Below are positions 12,661-24,300 of a stretch of 64,000 nt of DNA, piece by piece. Source of the DNA: Gari tellinella (Eukaryota > Mollusca > Bivalvia > Cardiida > Psammobiidae); NCBI GenBank assembly GCA_922989275.2, contig OV277863.1, positions 22,162,001 through 22,226,000 of the forward strand, read 5' to 3'. The position numbers were made by a program, and so were the translations under genes. Positions within the stretch are counted from its first letter, which is position 1. The number at the start of each line of letters is the position of its first letter. The notes beneath the pieces are model-generated. The model was given only the letters and a program-made list of their open reading frames with translations, had not been told where the DNA came from and ran no database searches.

Positions 12661-12814
12661 AATTATAGGTGATTTAGTATAAGGGTGCTTGAAACCCTGC
12701 TTAAACCTTCAGTAAAACAGTATAACCTGAATAAAGCGGCAATGAATCCTGCATAAAGCGGCAATGAAAAAATCCCTATGGTGAATCCCTATGGTCAGTT
12801 TTAGTTTTGATATT

Positions 12815-13144
12815 AACAATTTTGAGAGAGAATCACCAGGAGATACTAAAAAACAAATATCAAAGCTGTGGGCCTAGCAGTTTTTTACAAGAAGATTGTT
12901 TAAAGTTTTTCACTTTTTTAAATAAATTACAATAAGTAGTCCACTTGAAAGTTTCATTTTAACAATTTCTGTAGAGAAGCATCCAAGGAACATCATGAGC
13001 AGTTTGAATCCGCCCTACAATCCCCGGGTTCAGAGGAGATGTCGTTTGAAGTAAAAGTGAACGGACAGACGGACAGACGGACGGACGGACAGACGGACAG
13101 ACGGACAGACGTACTACGGACAATGAGCGGTCACAATAGCTCAC

Positions 13145-13170
<26 letters not shown>
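12815..13170 (+). mobile_element. Helentron/pearl-like element, 3' part
   Basis: This is the right end of the family seen at 9311: a diverged core unit (CAAAGCTGTGGGCCTAGCAG), a microsatellite of GACGGACA-type repeats at 13061-13110, and a terminal hairpin TAGCTCACCTTGAGCC/GGCTCAGGTGAGCTA at 13137-13170. The microsatellite just before the hairpin is a diagnostic arrangement of the family. The left end is missing. Confidence 0.7.
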
Positions 13171-13175
<5 letters not shown>

Positions 13176-13718
13176 CAGAAGCCACAGGAAGACACCTACC
13201 ATGAGATTGGAAAACATCTCTACCAATGTAAACTTTGCAACCGATTCATCAGAGGACAGCCATGCCACGTCAGGAGACATATCTCTACACACAATAACAG
13301 AAAACGAAAGTACGTCTGCCCCGTATGCGATAAAATGTTTAGCAGAAAAGACTACACAAAGCTCCACTGCTTAAAACAACACGACCTGGAAATTAACATT
13401 TTCCAACGCAGAACTGTGTCACCACCACCGATCGAGACCATCGCCCCATGGACACCACCATTTGAAGCCCGGCCCAGAATACGCATCAACCCACCCCAGG
13501 AGCCAAACCTGACGAACAAGTACCTACGCGAAATTATTAGACACCCGAAGCCACTAACACCCATCACCTCCCCAAACCAGACTTATGAACATTCGGAACC
13601 GATTAACCCCGACAGCCACGACAATACATTTTGTATGGATGAACATTCGATCCCACAAACCCAATACTGCCAGATTTTTATATACTCTATATACGGCATC
13701 TTTGATAAAACCAGTTAG
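13171..13718 (+). pseudogene. Fragment with two C2H2 zinc fingers, frameshifted
   Basis: Two adjacent zinc-finger-like units are read in two frames. The first, YQCKLCNRFIRGQPCHVRRH, has CxxC and a His pair with 13 residues between. The second, YVCPVCDKMFSRKDYTKLH, fits C-x2-C-x12-H-x4-H. A one-base shift near 13300 separates them. The second frame continues for about 110 residues into a Pro-rich, unrecognised tail ending at 13718. No introns are evident and it abuts a mobile-element end, so it is probably part of an unidentified retroelement and not a host transcription factor. I cannot name the parent element. Confidence 0.5.
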
Positions 13719-13919
13719 ATATACCTCTCAGACTCTTGACTTTCAAGCATTTTTTCTCATTACTCACACATTTTTTTAATTGTGTATCATTATCTCGCCA
13801 TCATCATGTTTTACCCATTCTATTTTTAGCAACACAACTATCGGCAGTACCGATCACGTGACATTTTGATCTACCCAATTTCATGTACTAATACCCATCA
13901 TATGTATATTATTTGTAAC

Positions 13920-13971
13920 CTGATGAAGACCCTGATAGGGTCGAAACGTTGTTAAATAAAAACAACAAGTC
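13920..13971 (+). ncRNA. Hammerhead-ribozyme-like motif, probably incomplete
   Basis: The order of elements matches a hammerhead core. CTGATGA (13920-13926) is followed by a stem GACCC/GGGTC with loop TGATA, then GAAA (13943-13946). A possible helix III of TTGTT/AACAA follows, with a GTC triplet at 13969-13971, the canonical cleavage triplet. Two things are wrong: an extra A after the CTGATGA box, and no complementary helix I in the flanks, which instead carry a direct repeat TTGTAACCTG. Hammerheads are known in Penelope-like elements. This may be a decayed one or a look-alike. Confidence 0.35.
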
Positions 13972-14072
13972 TACTTGTAACCTGCAAAGATCGTTAGTTT
14001 TACTTGACTAGTTCCTAGTGTTTTAGTTTTTGAAATATATCTGTATAACGTCCACTACCATGGACAACAGCA

Positions 14073-14298
14073 TTAACTCTTTGCATACTGGGTAATTTTT
14101 TCTGCAACAATAATTGTTGTCTGCTTTTGTTCTAAAATTAGAAATTTTCAAAATTTCTTTTTAAATTCAGGGTCATAATGGCAAACAGTTTGGATCCTGA
14201 TGAGATGCCGCGTTACGCGGCGTCTCATCTGGATCCAAAATGTTTGAAAGGGCAATCACTGTGGTAGATATATCCGCCGCTAGCATGCAAAGAGTTAA
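14073..14298. mobile_element. Family B palindromic MITE, intact with TTAA flanks
   Basis: TTAA then CTCTTTGCATACTGGG on the left; CTAGCATGCAAAGAG then TTAA on the right. The hairpin (about 14190-14250) has arms AACAGTTTGGATCCTGATGA/TCATCTGGATCCAAAATGTT around GCCGCGTTACGCGGC. It has no coding capacity. The TTAA flanks place it with families A and C. Confidence 0.75.
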
Positions 14299-14414
14299 CA
14301 TTTATACAAATAGAAAACATACATATCAATAGGGAGCTCATTAGTTGGGAATACGCAAATGCATTTGATTTTTTTATAATTTATATTAAAGCCTAAATAA
14401 AAAGTAATTCTCAT

Positions 14415-14935
14415 GAATAAACAGATGTTAACCATGAGCTTTCTGTTTTACTGTCAAACTGCTTTAAACTGTTACCTGTCTTTCAAAGAAACCAATTAGC
14501 CATCGTATTTTTGTGGTTTTAAGAGGGGGGTTTTACTGTAATGTACATGTTCAATTCATTAAATACGTTTCACATTTGGTAAAAGTAAGTATTTAACTTT
14601 GTATTGGCAGGGTAAGAAATTACCAAACATATGGAATCGAAGTTACTACTGGATTTGAGAACTGTTCAAATAATTATGAAACCAGCAGAATAAGATTTCT
14701 TTTTCATTTCTGAGCAGACATACTACCCGATCTAACATATATCTTAATAAATTTTGCGTAAAAATGATGAAATGTATGTAATAAAGAAAAAAAATCGAAA
14801 TGACCAAAAATATGGGTACGAAATGACCAGTGAATTTGAAAGGGTACGAAATGACCAAAACAATGGGTACGAAATGACCAAAAAAATAGGGTACGAAAAG
14901 GCGAGGGTACGAAATGACCAGTTCCCGAACCACCG
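14415..14935. repeat. Right copy of the inverted repeat; ends with GGGTACGAAATGACC array
   Basis: Inverted counterpart of 4999-5600. At least five GGGTACGAAATGACC-type motifs lie at about 14814-14920. Within the arm, sequence around 14620-14760 mirrors 5165-5290, and sequence around 14440-14520 mirrors 5470-5570. No gene. Confidence 0.75.
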
Positions 14936-15697
14936 ACCTTCTGCAAGCCAGCTGGAAGGCTTCCCCACTTGAAAAATTCGAACGACCCTACTGGGATTCG
15001 AACTCACAGTGGTGAGGAGCTTAGTGATGTAAGTTACAGTGACTATACCACTAGGTCATGGAGGACCCCGTGAAAAAGGTATAACTATGGGATAATGGGT
15101 TAATGAGTAATTCAGTTGAGTGGTTGTAATAGCAATTAACAATGACAGAGACTCTTGGGTTATTAGTTATACTATAGTACAAGAGTCTGGCAGGAATTAC
15201 AGGTCTTGATGCTGTGATGAAGGAGCAAAAGTGAGACTATGGTACAGCTATGATGTCAATACACACATATTCAACCATTTACCGAATAGATACAACGTTT
15301 TGTGCCTTTAATCTATTCTTCCACTGAAGAAAATATTTCCACTTTATACAGTCATACTTAATGCACATTCTATTTTTCTCACTTTAAGTCTCATTTTCAC
15401 TGCTTCATTGCTGGGAGATAGAAAATTTGGCCATATTCAGCCTACGGAAGAATAGCACTTTCAGACGATCATATAGATGTAACAAAAACATATATAAGTT
15501 TATTGTGCCCAATACATGTAAAATTCTTGAATCTTGTGTTATATAGGTATCAATTATTTGGAAGTACAAAAAGTGTTTAACAATCATGTACAAAAGGCAA
15601 ACTTGGAAAAACTTCATCAAAATCAATACAATGTTGAACCCAAATATATCTGCTGCTTTGTTCACACAATTTGATCACGTCACTTTATAATACATAC
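14936..15697. other. Non-coding DNA with a worn family A fragment
   Basis: About 15300-15400 holds a piece resembling a family A arm (TTCTTCCACTGAAGAAAATA). Nothing else was recognised. Confidence 0.45.
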
Positions 15698-15889
15698 CAG
15701 GGCTCCAGATAATAGGGAGTAAACTCAACAAATCCAATATTTTCTCACTTATTTAGCACAAAATCCTATGGTGTCACTACTTATTAGAATCGTCTCTTTG
15801 AGACGATTCTAATAAGTAGTGACACCATAGGGTTTAAAGCAGAAATAAAGATTTTAGTTTTTGAAATACTCCCCTTATCTGGAGCCCTG
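15698..15889. mobile_element. Family D palindromic MITE (CAGGGCTCCAGAT ends)
   Basis: Family D has terminal repeats CAGGGCTCCAGATAA/TTATCTGGAGCCCTG and a long central palindrome made of CCTATGGTGTCACTACT..AGAATCGTCTC and its inverse. CAGGG termini are common in hAT-type elements, so a hAT-derived MITE is the best guess. An 8-bp target duplication is not clear here. This copy is nearly intact, with the palindrome at about 15767-15832. Confidence 0.7.
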
Positions 15890-15959
15890 TATACACAGTA
15901 AAACTATACAGTAAAACCTTGCAATTACCATCAATAACATTATGATAGTGTTTGGTTTT

Positions 15960-16199
15960 TTAACCAAATCCCCCATAGCTTATTGTTAGTATTATATACA
16001 GATAGTTGCTTAAAACAGGCTGAAAATCAAGCAGAATGCTCTTTAAGGAGTATTGTTTTACTTTCAGCCTGCTTTAACCTACCATCTCTTAGGTTATAGT
16101 TAAGGGGCATATTCATGAATATATAAAGTGGAACTATTTTCTTCAATGGAGGAATGAATCAATGGCATTAAAAGGCATATCTATGGAGTAATGGGTTAA
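15960..16199. mobile_element. Family A MITE with TTAA on both sides
   Basis: The left end TTAACCAAATCCCCCATAG is mutated. The right end CTATGGAGTAATGGGTTAA is good. The hairpin at about 16010-16072 has a shortened loop side. Confidence 0.7.
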
Positions 16200-16478
16200 G
16201 GCATGTGGCTGCTTAAAGCAAGATAAAAGTAGACCAGAAAGCACTGCCTTTAACACCGTCAGTACATTACCTGGTTGTAATAGCTTGGTTTTACTGTAAT
16301 AATGTCATATATTTTATGAGTACATAGCTCCTAAACAAACACCGGCACTACCCAAGGTACAATTATATCCAAAGATAAACACTCAAACAAGGACACAATG
16401 ATTTTGTAGAAGCTTAAAACAAGACGAATGTAAAGCAGAAGTAATGTAATAAACAAATATGATTTTCCCAAAATAGTG

Positions 16479-16728
16479 TTAACCCATTACTCCACATACA
16501 CATTTTAAAGCTTTTAATTTATTCCTCCACCAAGGCTAAAGGGTTTCACTTTAAACAGTCATGAATATGAACAATAAGAAAGAGTTTCTATATGCTAGCA
16601 GACAATAACCTTAAAGTAGGCTGAAAGTAAAGCAGAATATGCCTTAAGGCACATTCTGCTTTACTTTCAACCTGCTTTAAGTGGTCACCTGTCTGCAAAA
16701 CTAGAAACAGACTATGGGGCATGGCTTT
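16479..16728. mobile_element. Family A MITE, reverse arrangement
   Basis: TTAACCCATTACTCCACATA on the left is followed by the TTTATTCCTCCACC arm. The hairpin at about 16615-16681 has AATATGCCTTAAGGCACATT at its centre. The right terminus TATGGGGCATGG has lost its TTAA. Confidence 0.7.
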
Positions 16729-16839
16729 CTCTGCAGACAGATAGCTATTTAATGCATGCAGATTACAATACTTTTGTTCTTTAATAATAAGTTGCTATCT
16801 GTCTTGAACTGTTAATTAATCTATTGATTGACTACTAAG

Positions 16840-16975
16840 CAGGTAGCTTAAAACAGACTGAAAGTGAAGCAGAATGCACCTGAAGGTGCATTCTGCTTTA
16901 CTTCCAATCTGTCTTAAGTTGTCACCTGTCTTCAATTCTAGAAAGAGAGCTGTTGGGTAATAAGAGAAACAGCAT
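16840..16975. mobile_element. Family A MITE fragment (hairpin plus right arm)
   Basis: The hairpin at 16849-16918 is centred on GAATGCACCTGAAGGTGCATTC, a loop variant with both arms changed in concert. The left arm is missing. Confidence 0.65.
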
Positions 16976-17574
16976 GTGTTTAGGTTTCTAAAGACGTGCG
17001 CACATTGGTTCTACTTACAGTCCGACTTCAATATCTTCAACTCACTTAACACAATATTTTTCTGTATTTCTACGGTTAAATTTCACTATGGTCTCGTTTA
17101 AGTCGAACATATTCTTCTTTCAAAGTTGACCACGTTTAAACTTTTTTGAATTCTAACACAACTCCCGCACAACCCTATATAAAGAAAGGAATGTATCTGT
17201 ATTTAAATTCACGATAAGATACACATGTGCTGTAATGGCGTAACATGATGTTAAATGGCTTTGAAAATGAATACACCTAGAAATGTAGCGCCATTGCGTC
17301 GGTGCAAATTGTGGTTAAATTGAAGTGTTAGAATCGAAATAATAAATAAATACCAGTGTTTTATCCTGCAATAGAACACGGGTAGGAGTTGAGATGCGTA
17401 GTAATTAAATCACGAGGCTAAACTGGTATGAATTTATCATTTCTTAAATAAGGATATGTTTGAACTAAGCAAGTTTGAGATATGGAAGTCATCCTTTTCT
17501 CAAAAGGGCAATTTTAATTTTCCAATTGGATTTTGAATATTTCACTCACTTGTTTGTTTATAGATTAAAGCAAG
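16976..17574. other. Non-coding DNA, nothing recognised
   Basis: AT-rich sequence without a supportable gene or repeat. Confidence 0.45.
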
Positions 17575-17825
17575 TTAACCCTTTCCCACATAACCTGTCT
17601 CTTGTATTGAATATAGGTGTCCTCTTAAAGCAGGTTGAAAGTAAAGCAGAATGCGCCTTAAGCGCATTCTGCTTTACTTTCAGCCTGCTTTAAGCTATCA
17701 TCTGCTAGAATATAGAAAATATTTTGGATGATACATATTTATGAATGTATAAATTGGAACTATTTTCTTCAGTGAAGGAATAAACTTAATGCGCTAAAAG
17801 GCGCTTCTATGGGGGAAAGGGTTAA
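17575..17825. mobile_element. Family A MITE, complete, TTAA flanked
   Basis: TTAA at 17575-17578 and 17822-17825 flank CCCTTTCCCACATA and TATGGGGGAAAGGG. This is the CCCTTTCCCCC subfamily, distinct from the CCCATTACCCC subfamily. The hairpin lies at about 17625-17695. Confidence 0.8.
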
Positions 17826-18316
17826 ACAAAAGCTAGACGGCCCAAAAAGGAACTTTCTACTTTACTTTCATCCTGCTTTAATCTTCTTCTTGACTCTAAC
17901 ACCATGGTCACCATCAATGGCTGTAATAACAGCGCTGCACTGTAAAACATGTAGTTCTATTCACACTATATATTTCTTGGGTAAAATGCTAAGAAAAATA
18001 ATATTTCATGAATGTTCTTCAGAAACGTACAGTCAATATTGCTCTAAAATACAGCAGAATACACCTTCAGGAACATTCTGCTTACTTCCAACCTGCTTTA
18101 AGTAATCACCTGTTTTCAAACTAGAAACAGGCCATGGGGTTGTGGGTTAAACAACTGTGATTGTGTCAAGATATTTTGCTATTTACAACCTTGAATTGAT
18201 CACTAAGAGGAAAATCCTCTCATTTTGACTTGTTTCCATATTTTTACCCTGGTGAGGTGGACAGAACTGAGCAAAATGAGGTAACCAGACTGGAGGGAGC
18301 GGCTGAGGTCACTGTT

Positions 18317-18357
18317 TCACTGTAAACCACACACAAGGTTAGCCGGCAAGGCAATAT
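18317..18357 (-). CDS. ETHE1: ETHE1 terminal coding exon
   Basis: Acceptor TATGTTTCAG, then two bases completing Asp and [12 protein letters not shown], then TGA (18319-18317). It matches the human C-terminal end (VPANMRCGVQ) in position and pattern. The small size is supported by the correct splice phase. No clear AATAAA was found close downstream. Confidence 0.9.
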
Positions 18358-21300
18358 CTGAAACATAGATGTCAGAATTCAGAATACAAAATTTCATAGA
18401 ATATAACCATATTTTCTAGTAAAGTTCAGCTTTTATGGTCACTGTAAAGAAAATTTGGCCCATGCTCATAAGGCATTTAAGATGAGTCGGAGATTGTTCT
18501 CAAGCTTTTGATAGGTCAGATTGCATTCTGCTCAAATCTGACGAAACAAAAGCTTGAAAATGATCTCAGGCACTTTAAAAGCATGGTACCTTGTATTTGG
18601 TATTCAGTACATGTGGCTACTTGAAGCAAGATGAAAGTACAGCAGAAAGATCCTTAACCCTGTACCTGATATCCTATTTCTAGTATTGAAGATAGGTAAC
18701 TACTTAAAGCAGGTTGAAAGTAAAGCAGAATGCGCCTTATGGCGCATTCTGCTTTACTTTCAGCCAGCTTTAAGCTATCATGTTAGAATATAGAAACTAT
18801 TCTCTATAATATATATTCATTACTGATTAAATTGGAACTATTTTCTTCAGCGGAGGAATAAACCATATTCGCTAAAAGTCGCTTCTATGGGGGAAAGGGT
18901 TAAAATACTTATGTTTATCTCACTTTATATAACCACTTATCTTTAACACCATCATTTAGTATTTGTTTCAGTGGTCATCATAACTTGACTTGAAACATAC
19001 TGGCAATATTTTTGTGCTGTGCAGAGTAACAGCAAACAGTAATTCAAGTATGTAGTCCATTAACCCATTACTTTATAGATAAGCATTTTTACGCCCTAAA
19101 TTGTTCCTCCACTGAAGAAAATAGTTCCCCTTTATAAAGTAGTGGATATGCACTTGAAGTAAATAGTTTACATATCCTAACATATACAGTCAAACCTGTC
19201 TTATGTGACCTTCAAGGGGAGAGACACAATAAGGTCACATAAGACAGGTAGTCGCATAAGTCAGGTTATCAGTTTTCAGGGGTAAATTAGAATACAAATG
19301 AACACCATATGGATGTTTCTCTGAATAAAATTATATATTAACCCTTTCTACCAAAAGCAATAATTAAGATCATTTTCTATATTTTCAAACAAAGTTGCAT
19401 TGCTATTATGACAAATAGATCTACTTATTTAACTTGTCGACTATTCATCCCCAGTTGATCAAATACTATAAATGATCCAATCAATCACCTGAAATATTCG
19501 TCGGTCTGGTCTTTTTAGAGATTTATTCCGTAACAGGTTCGACGAAAAAGTTTAAATTTATCCTTCAAGTCTGTTGTATCTGATAAACATGTGTCCAATT
19601 TAGGATCGCTTTCTCAGTCTATTTACTGTATAATTCATATTCAGAATCGCGTCTTATGGAGTAAGAATTCGATCCCAGAGTGTGTTAGTTGTTTTTTGTC
19701 TCTGTTGTCTCTCTCACAGGTAAATCTTTCCCGAAATGTCCACGTTTAGTGTCGCATCTATAATGTTATCGCGCCGCCATTATATTCAAGTCAATTTCAA
19801 AATATGACAGCTCTATTTTTAACGTTGTTTTATTTGTCAATATCTCCTATTAAAAACAGTCTTACAAAGTAGAAAAAAAATACTTTGTAAAACCGACGGA
19901 AGAAAAGACGCTTAAGAACCATCTTTTTACTTGTAACACACTAATACACACATGCCGAAATCCAAGTGTTCGCAACGGCATATAGGAATGTGCATAGAAA
20001 TTCTGCTACGCAATTTCGGAATATCGCTTTGTTTTCTAATGTGATTTTTCATAATGTATCGTACGAAAATCAATTCATGAAGCTAACTGTCGGTTTACAT
20101 GCATATAAAATGTAAATTACACGGGTATTTTCGCAAGATTTACGATTATGATACGCCAGCGTTTATACGACATAATTTCCCCCATCCGTTCTTTCGTAAA
20201 CGACTTTTGGAACGACTTTTTAACACTTTTAATCGTAAATCATCCCCGGAATAGTTATTTTCGGGGTAAGAAAATCATTTTTTGTCGAGTTCTAATAGTT
20301 ATTTTTATATTTAATTGCTTTTCGGTAGCTCAATTCTCCAAATTCATTCCCAAATCAAGATCGCCGTTGAACTATTTACCACAGTTTGTCTATTCACAAA
20401 CTATAACATGCAGTTTTGGAACGTGAATTACTTGTTTATAAAACAAAATTTCGGAAATCTTTTTTTCAGAATGAAATATTTTCAAATATAATTTAAATGA
20501 ATATTAAACAAAGATGTTGTATATCACTTTTTAGGATAACTAAATATACACTAGACATTTTGATCTAACATACAAACAAAGGAATATTCGCCTCCTGGAA
20601 ATGAAACCTGAAAAATCGATAATGACCGACAATTATCGAGTCGCTGCAAACAGGTGCGTTAAATAGGGACATGGGACTTTGGGAGCGGCATATTACGGTC
20701 GTTAGTCGCGTAACACAGGTTTGTCGGTATACACAGTCTTAACATAAAGGAAAATGTGTTGGGAGGAATTTTTAAGGTCGGCTAAGACAAATAGTCGTTA
20801 TATAGGGACGGTCGCTATGACAGGTTTGACTAGTAGCTTAAAGCAGACTGAACGTAAAGCAAAATTCCCCTTAGGGTGAATTCTGCTTTACTTTCAACCT
20901 GCTTTAAGAGGTTACATGTTTTCAAAACATGGCAACATTAAATCTCTATGGACTAGTGATGAGCTGATAATGGCTAGGCTGCAGATAATCAGTTGTATGA
21001 TTCTGTACATACCAATTTGTTTGGGGTACGGCAAGTTCAAGTTCTGCATTATTTTGATAAATTCTTCTTTTGGCTTTGACAGTCTAGGGTTAAATAATTT
21101 CTCCTCTTCTACTGTTGTCACTGTCTGGCCTGAAACAAGACAATAAGAATGCACAATAAACAAGTACATGAATCTAAGGTAAAACCTTTGTACAGTACAG
21201 TTGCCAACAGGGCTGCCATTTCTCCAGATTTTTACAAAATCTTCGAATTTTTTATCCTAGCAGATTGTAGCTTAAAGCAGGCTGAAAGTAAAGCAGATGC

Positions 21301-24300
21301 GCCTTAAGGCGCATTCTGCTTTACTTCAAACCTGATTTAAGTAAACACGCTTGAAAAATAGAAAATTTGGAAATCCTAGGATTTTTCATGAGCAAGTTAT
21401 GGCAGCCCTGTGGCACATGAACAGAAACTTGAGAATTGTGAAAGGCAGATTACTGTTTAATGCAGACAAAGGGAAAGCAGAAAAATCCAAATGGAACTTT
21501 CTGCATTCCCTTTATATTGCATTGAGCTACTATAATAGTTAGCTAAAGAATGCACATTCACCTTCTCTTATAATAGTGGAGCGGCTTACATCAAAATATC
21601 ACCAAAATAGTTCACTGGTGGATACAAGCATGAAACTTGGCACACGTGTTTGTCAGACCATACTGTTTCAAAAATCATCGTTGGCCATCACGATTTCCGC
21701 CATTTTCAAAATGGCTGCCACTAAAACAAAATGGCGGACATTTCATAATCTCTAGCGTCACAGATTTTCTAAAGGTTGTCATATTTATTATTCTTTAGCC
21801 GTTCATGAATATAGTTTGACATGCCTAAGCCTTATACAACATATTTTTATTTCCCCGCAAATGTCAAGGTCATTTAGAGGTCATTTAAAGGTCAAATAGA
21901 CCGAATTTTACATTTGCAATAATTTTGGAACTAAAATGTGATAGAAATTTCATAATTGGCATGTGTACCCAACTCAAGAAGCTCTTCAACTCCATGCAGA
22001 TAGGGTCATGTCCAACAAAGGTCGAGGTTATTTAAAGGTCAAATATGCTGAAATTCACATTGGCCATTATTTGGGAACTACATGTGATAGAGACGACATA
22101 TTTGGTATTATTACACAACTCTAGAAGATGTTGCAATCAGAACAGGTTTATGTCAGACAAAGTAATGGGTCATTTATCGGTCATGGTCACATCAGGGGAC
22201 ATAGTGTTATATTAACATATCTTGTTTTCATTATTATTAAGTTGTGAGCTTCACAAAAGAGTAGGTTGTATACACTGCCGTGGCACAGTGGTGCACTTTG
22301 TTGCCGTTAAACTCGACATGGGGTTCAGTGATAGCTTTGTTTTATTTCAAAAGTCTTCAAATACAGCACGATCTGCCCCATACAAGATCATGTCGTATAT
22401 GAATTGACCGAACTGTGCCAACGCGGGAAAATCTAACCAAGAGGATCAGGGTTTTGATCCCGCAGATGGTGTACATATCGCACGGTGGTTGAATAGTAAA
22501 TATAGATGAACGATCGGACTGGGTGTAGGAATTCCATAATCGAACCCAGTTGTTACCCATACCGGTAGGCAAACGTATAGAAGTTGTACATAATAGGTTG
22601 TCAAAAGGTTGTACCTCAGTCTATCAACTGAATATTGAGATACTGTCTATAATATAAACATTACCAATACAATTCCTTGTTAAATAGGTTTGCTTATTTT
22701 TGTCTGATTTATTGATTACTATGTTGAAAACAATTCGATTTTCGCTGCTGCTCTGGAGAAGCAGAGCACAGATTTGTTAAAGTGTATAATTAGTCGGAAA
22801 GGAGCTTACAAGTTTCCTGTTGTTTGATGACTTGATAAAACGGCATGCCAATATCCAATTGGCCACACATATCCTAATGATATTGGATAGGTGATATATT
22901 TCTTGGTGTTCCGAACAATAAAAAACGATATTCCCCAATTTCAAATTCGGATCACTATGTTAAATTGGAAGTCCTTATGTTCCCTTATGATCCTTTGTTA
23001 GATTTGATCGAGAATCAGATTTCAGACTTTACAAAGACTGGTTTTCAGCTGTGATTCCATATTTCTTTGCCTTTGGTCACATCAATTATGCTTGTTGGCT
23101 ACCAATTCACATTCGGAACATGTCTAAAGATAATTACAACCAAAACACCCGGAAATATACAAAAAATTTGATAATGGAAACTTTACCGTTAAAAAGATCG
23201 AAAGCAAATTCTCCAACATTGTAATTGGCCAAGCTCATTCACAGAACAATGCTCTACTGAAAGGTGATGGTGGTGTGGCGGTTTAACTGAGAATCCAGCT
23301 GCTTTAAGACGCTGGATGGTTGCTGGACCAGAAATCAGTAGAATTATTGAGGAATTCACAAGAATACTTGTATGTGGTAATGTCCTTGTAAAGAAACAAA
23401 AACATCACCAAAAACCCACGCTGCTCAGAAGGTTAAACAACTTCTGGTTGCTACATGTATTTCGGAAATGGGGAATGCATTTGCAGACAAGTCATCAGAT
23501 TTGTTGAGTTTGGATACGAAACATGTTGTCGAAACTGGAATTGCAGGAGAATTATTGAAACTAACAAAAAACGGAAGGGGCCAATATAGGACATTCCTTT
23601 CAAGAATGCTAGAGAGTGAAAATCCAAACTTTTATGAACCTATTAAGAAGAAAATATATCGCCTGTTTAATCCAAAACCCAGATCTGGTTTTTCCAAGAA
23701 AAAGTTGGCAGGTTTAGAAAATAACTGTAACCTCTTAACCAGGTTTTTCATTTCGAGTCAGAGTAGGCAATGTGATCTACAAAAACTTTTCAGAAAATCA
23801 GAAAATTCCATCCCACTATCGCAAAATTGCTTGTTGAAAATTAGAGTGAAATCACAGTTGATTCCTATATTGGAAGCTGGCCACGAGATGCCTAATGGTG
23901 AATGCACGGTTGATTTATTGACGGTGCATTATCAGTAAATTCGAAACAACCTGGACAAAGCCGAACATTTTATAATTTTGCCAATTGTATCGCTCATCAA
24001 ATTTCTTGCACAAAACAATTTGAGAGTAGATGTTGTTTGCAATGTTAACCAAGACGATAGTAAAACAGGGTGAAACTAGAAGGAAACGATACATAGGATC
24101 TATACGAATAATGACTGAAAGCTCTAGACCACCACAGGCATGGAACACTTTTCTTCGTTGCGACGAAACCAAAACTGAACTCTTCATTGTGTATGCAAAC
24201 AGAAATGTATAATTTTATAAAGACGCAGCTACCGTCGTAACTAATGAAGAAAATGCTGTAAGCAACACTGCTATAGATACCAACTTAACAGCACTTTGAA

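Noticed and set aside
12959..13195. Minus-strand frame with SVRPSVCPSV repeats
   Set aside because: It translates the ACGG-type microsatellite and hairpin end of a Helentron/pearl-like element.
13171..13718. C2H2 zinc fingers as a host transcription factor
   Set aside because: Frameshift between the fingers, no linker or further fingers, no introns, and contact with a mobile-element end.
20148..20426. 92-codon frame as a small membrane protein
   Set aside because: It lies inside a non-coding TIR element, has no recognisable motif and no codon bias that stands out.
22222..22572. Short frames on both strands inside J1 as a second ORF
   Set aside because: No collinear similarity to the main protein or to any family I recognise; lengths are as expected by chance.
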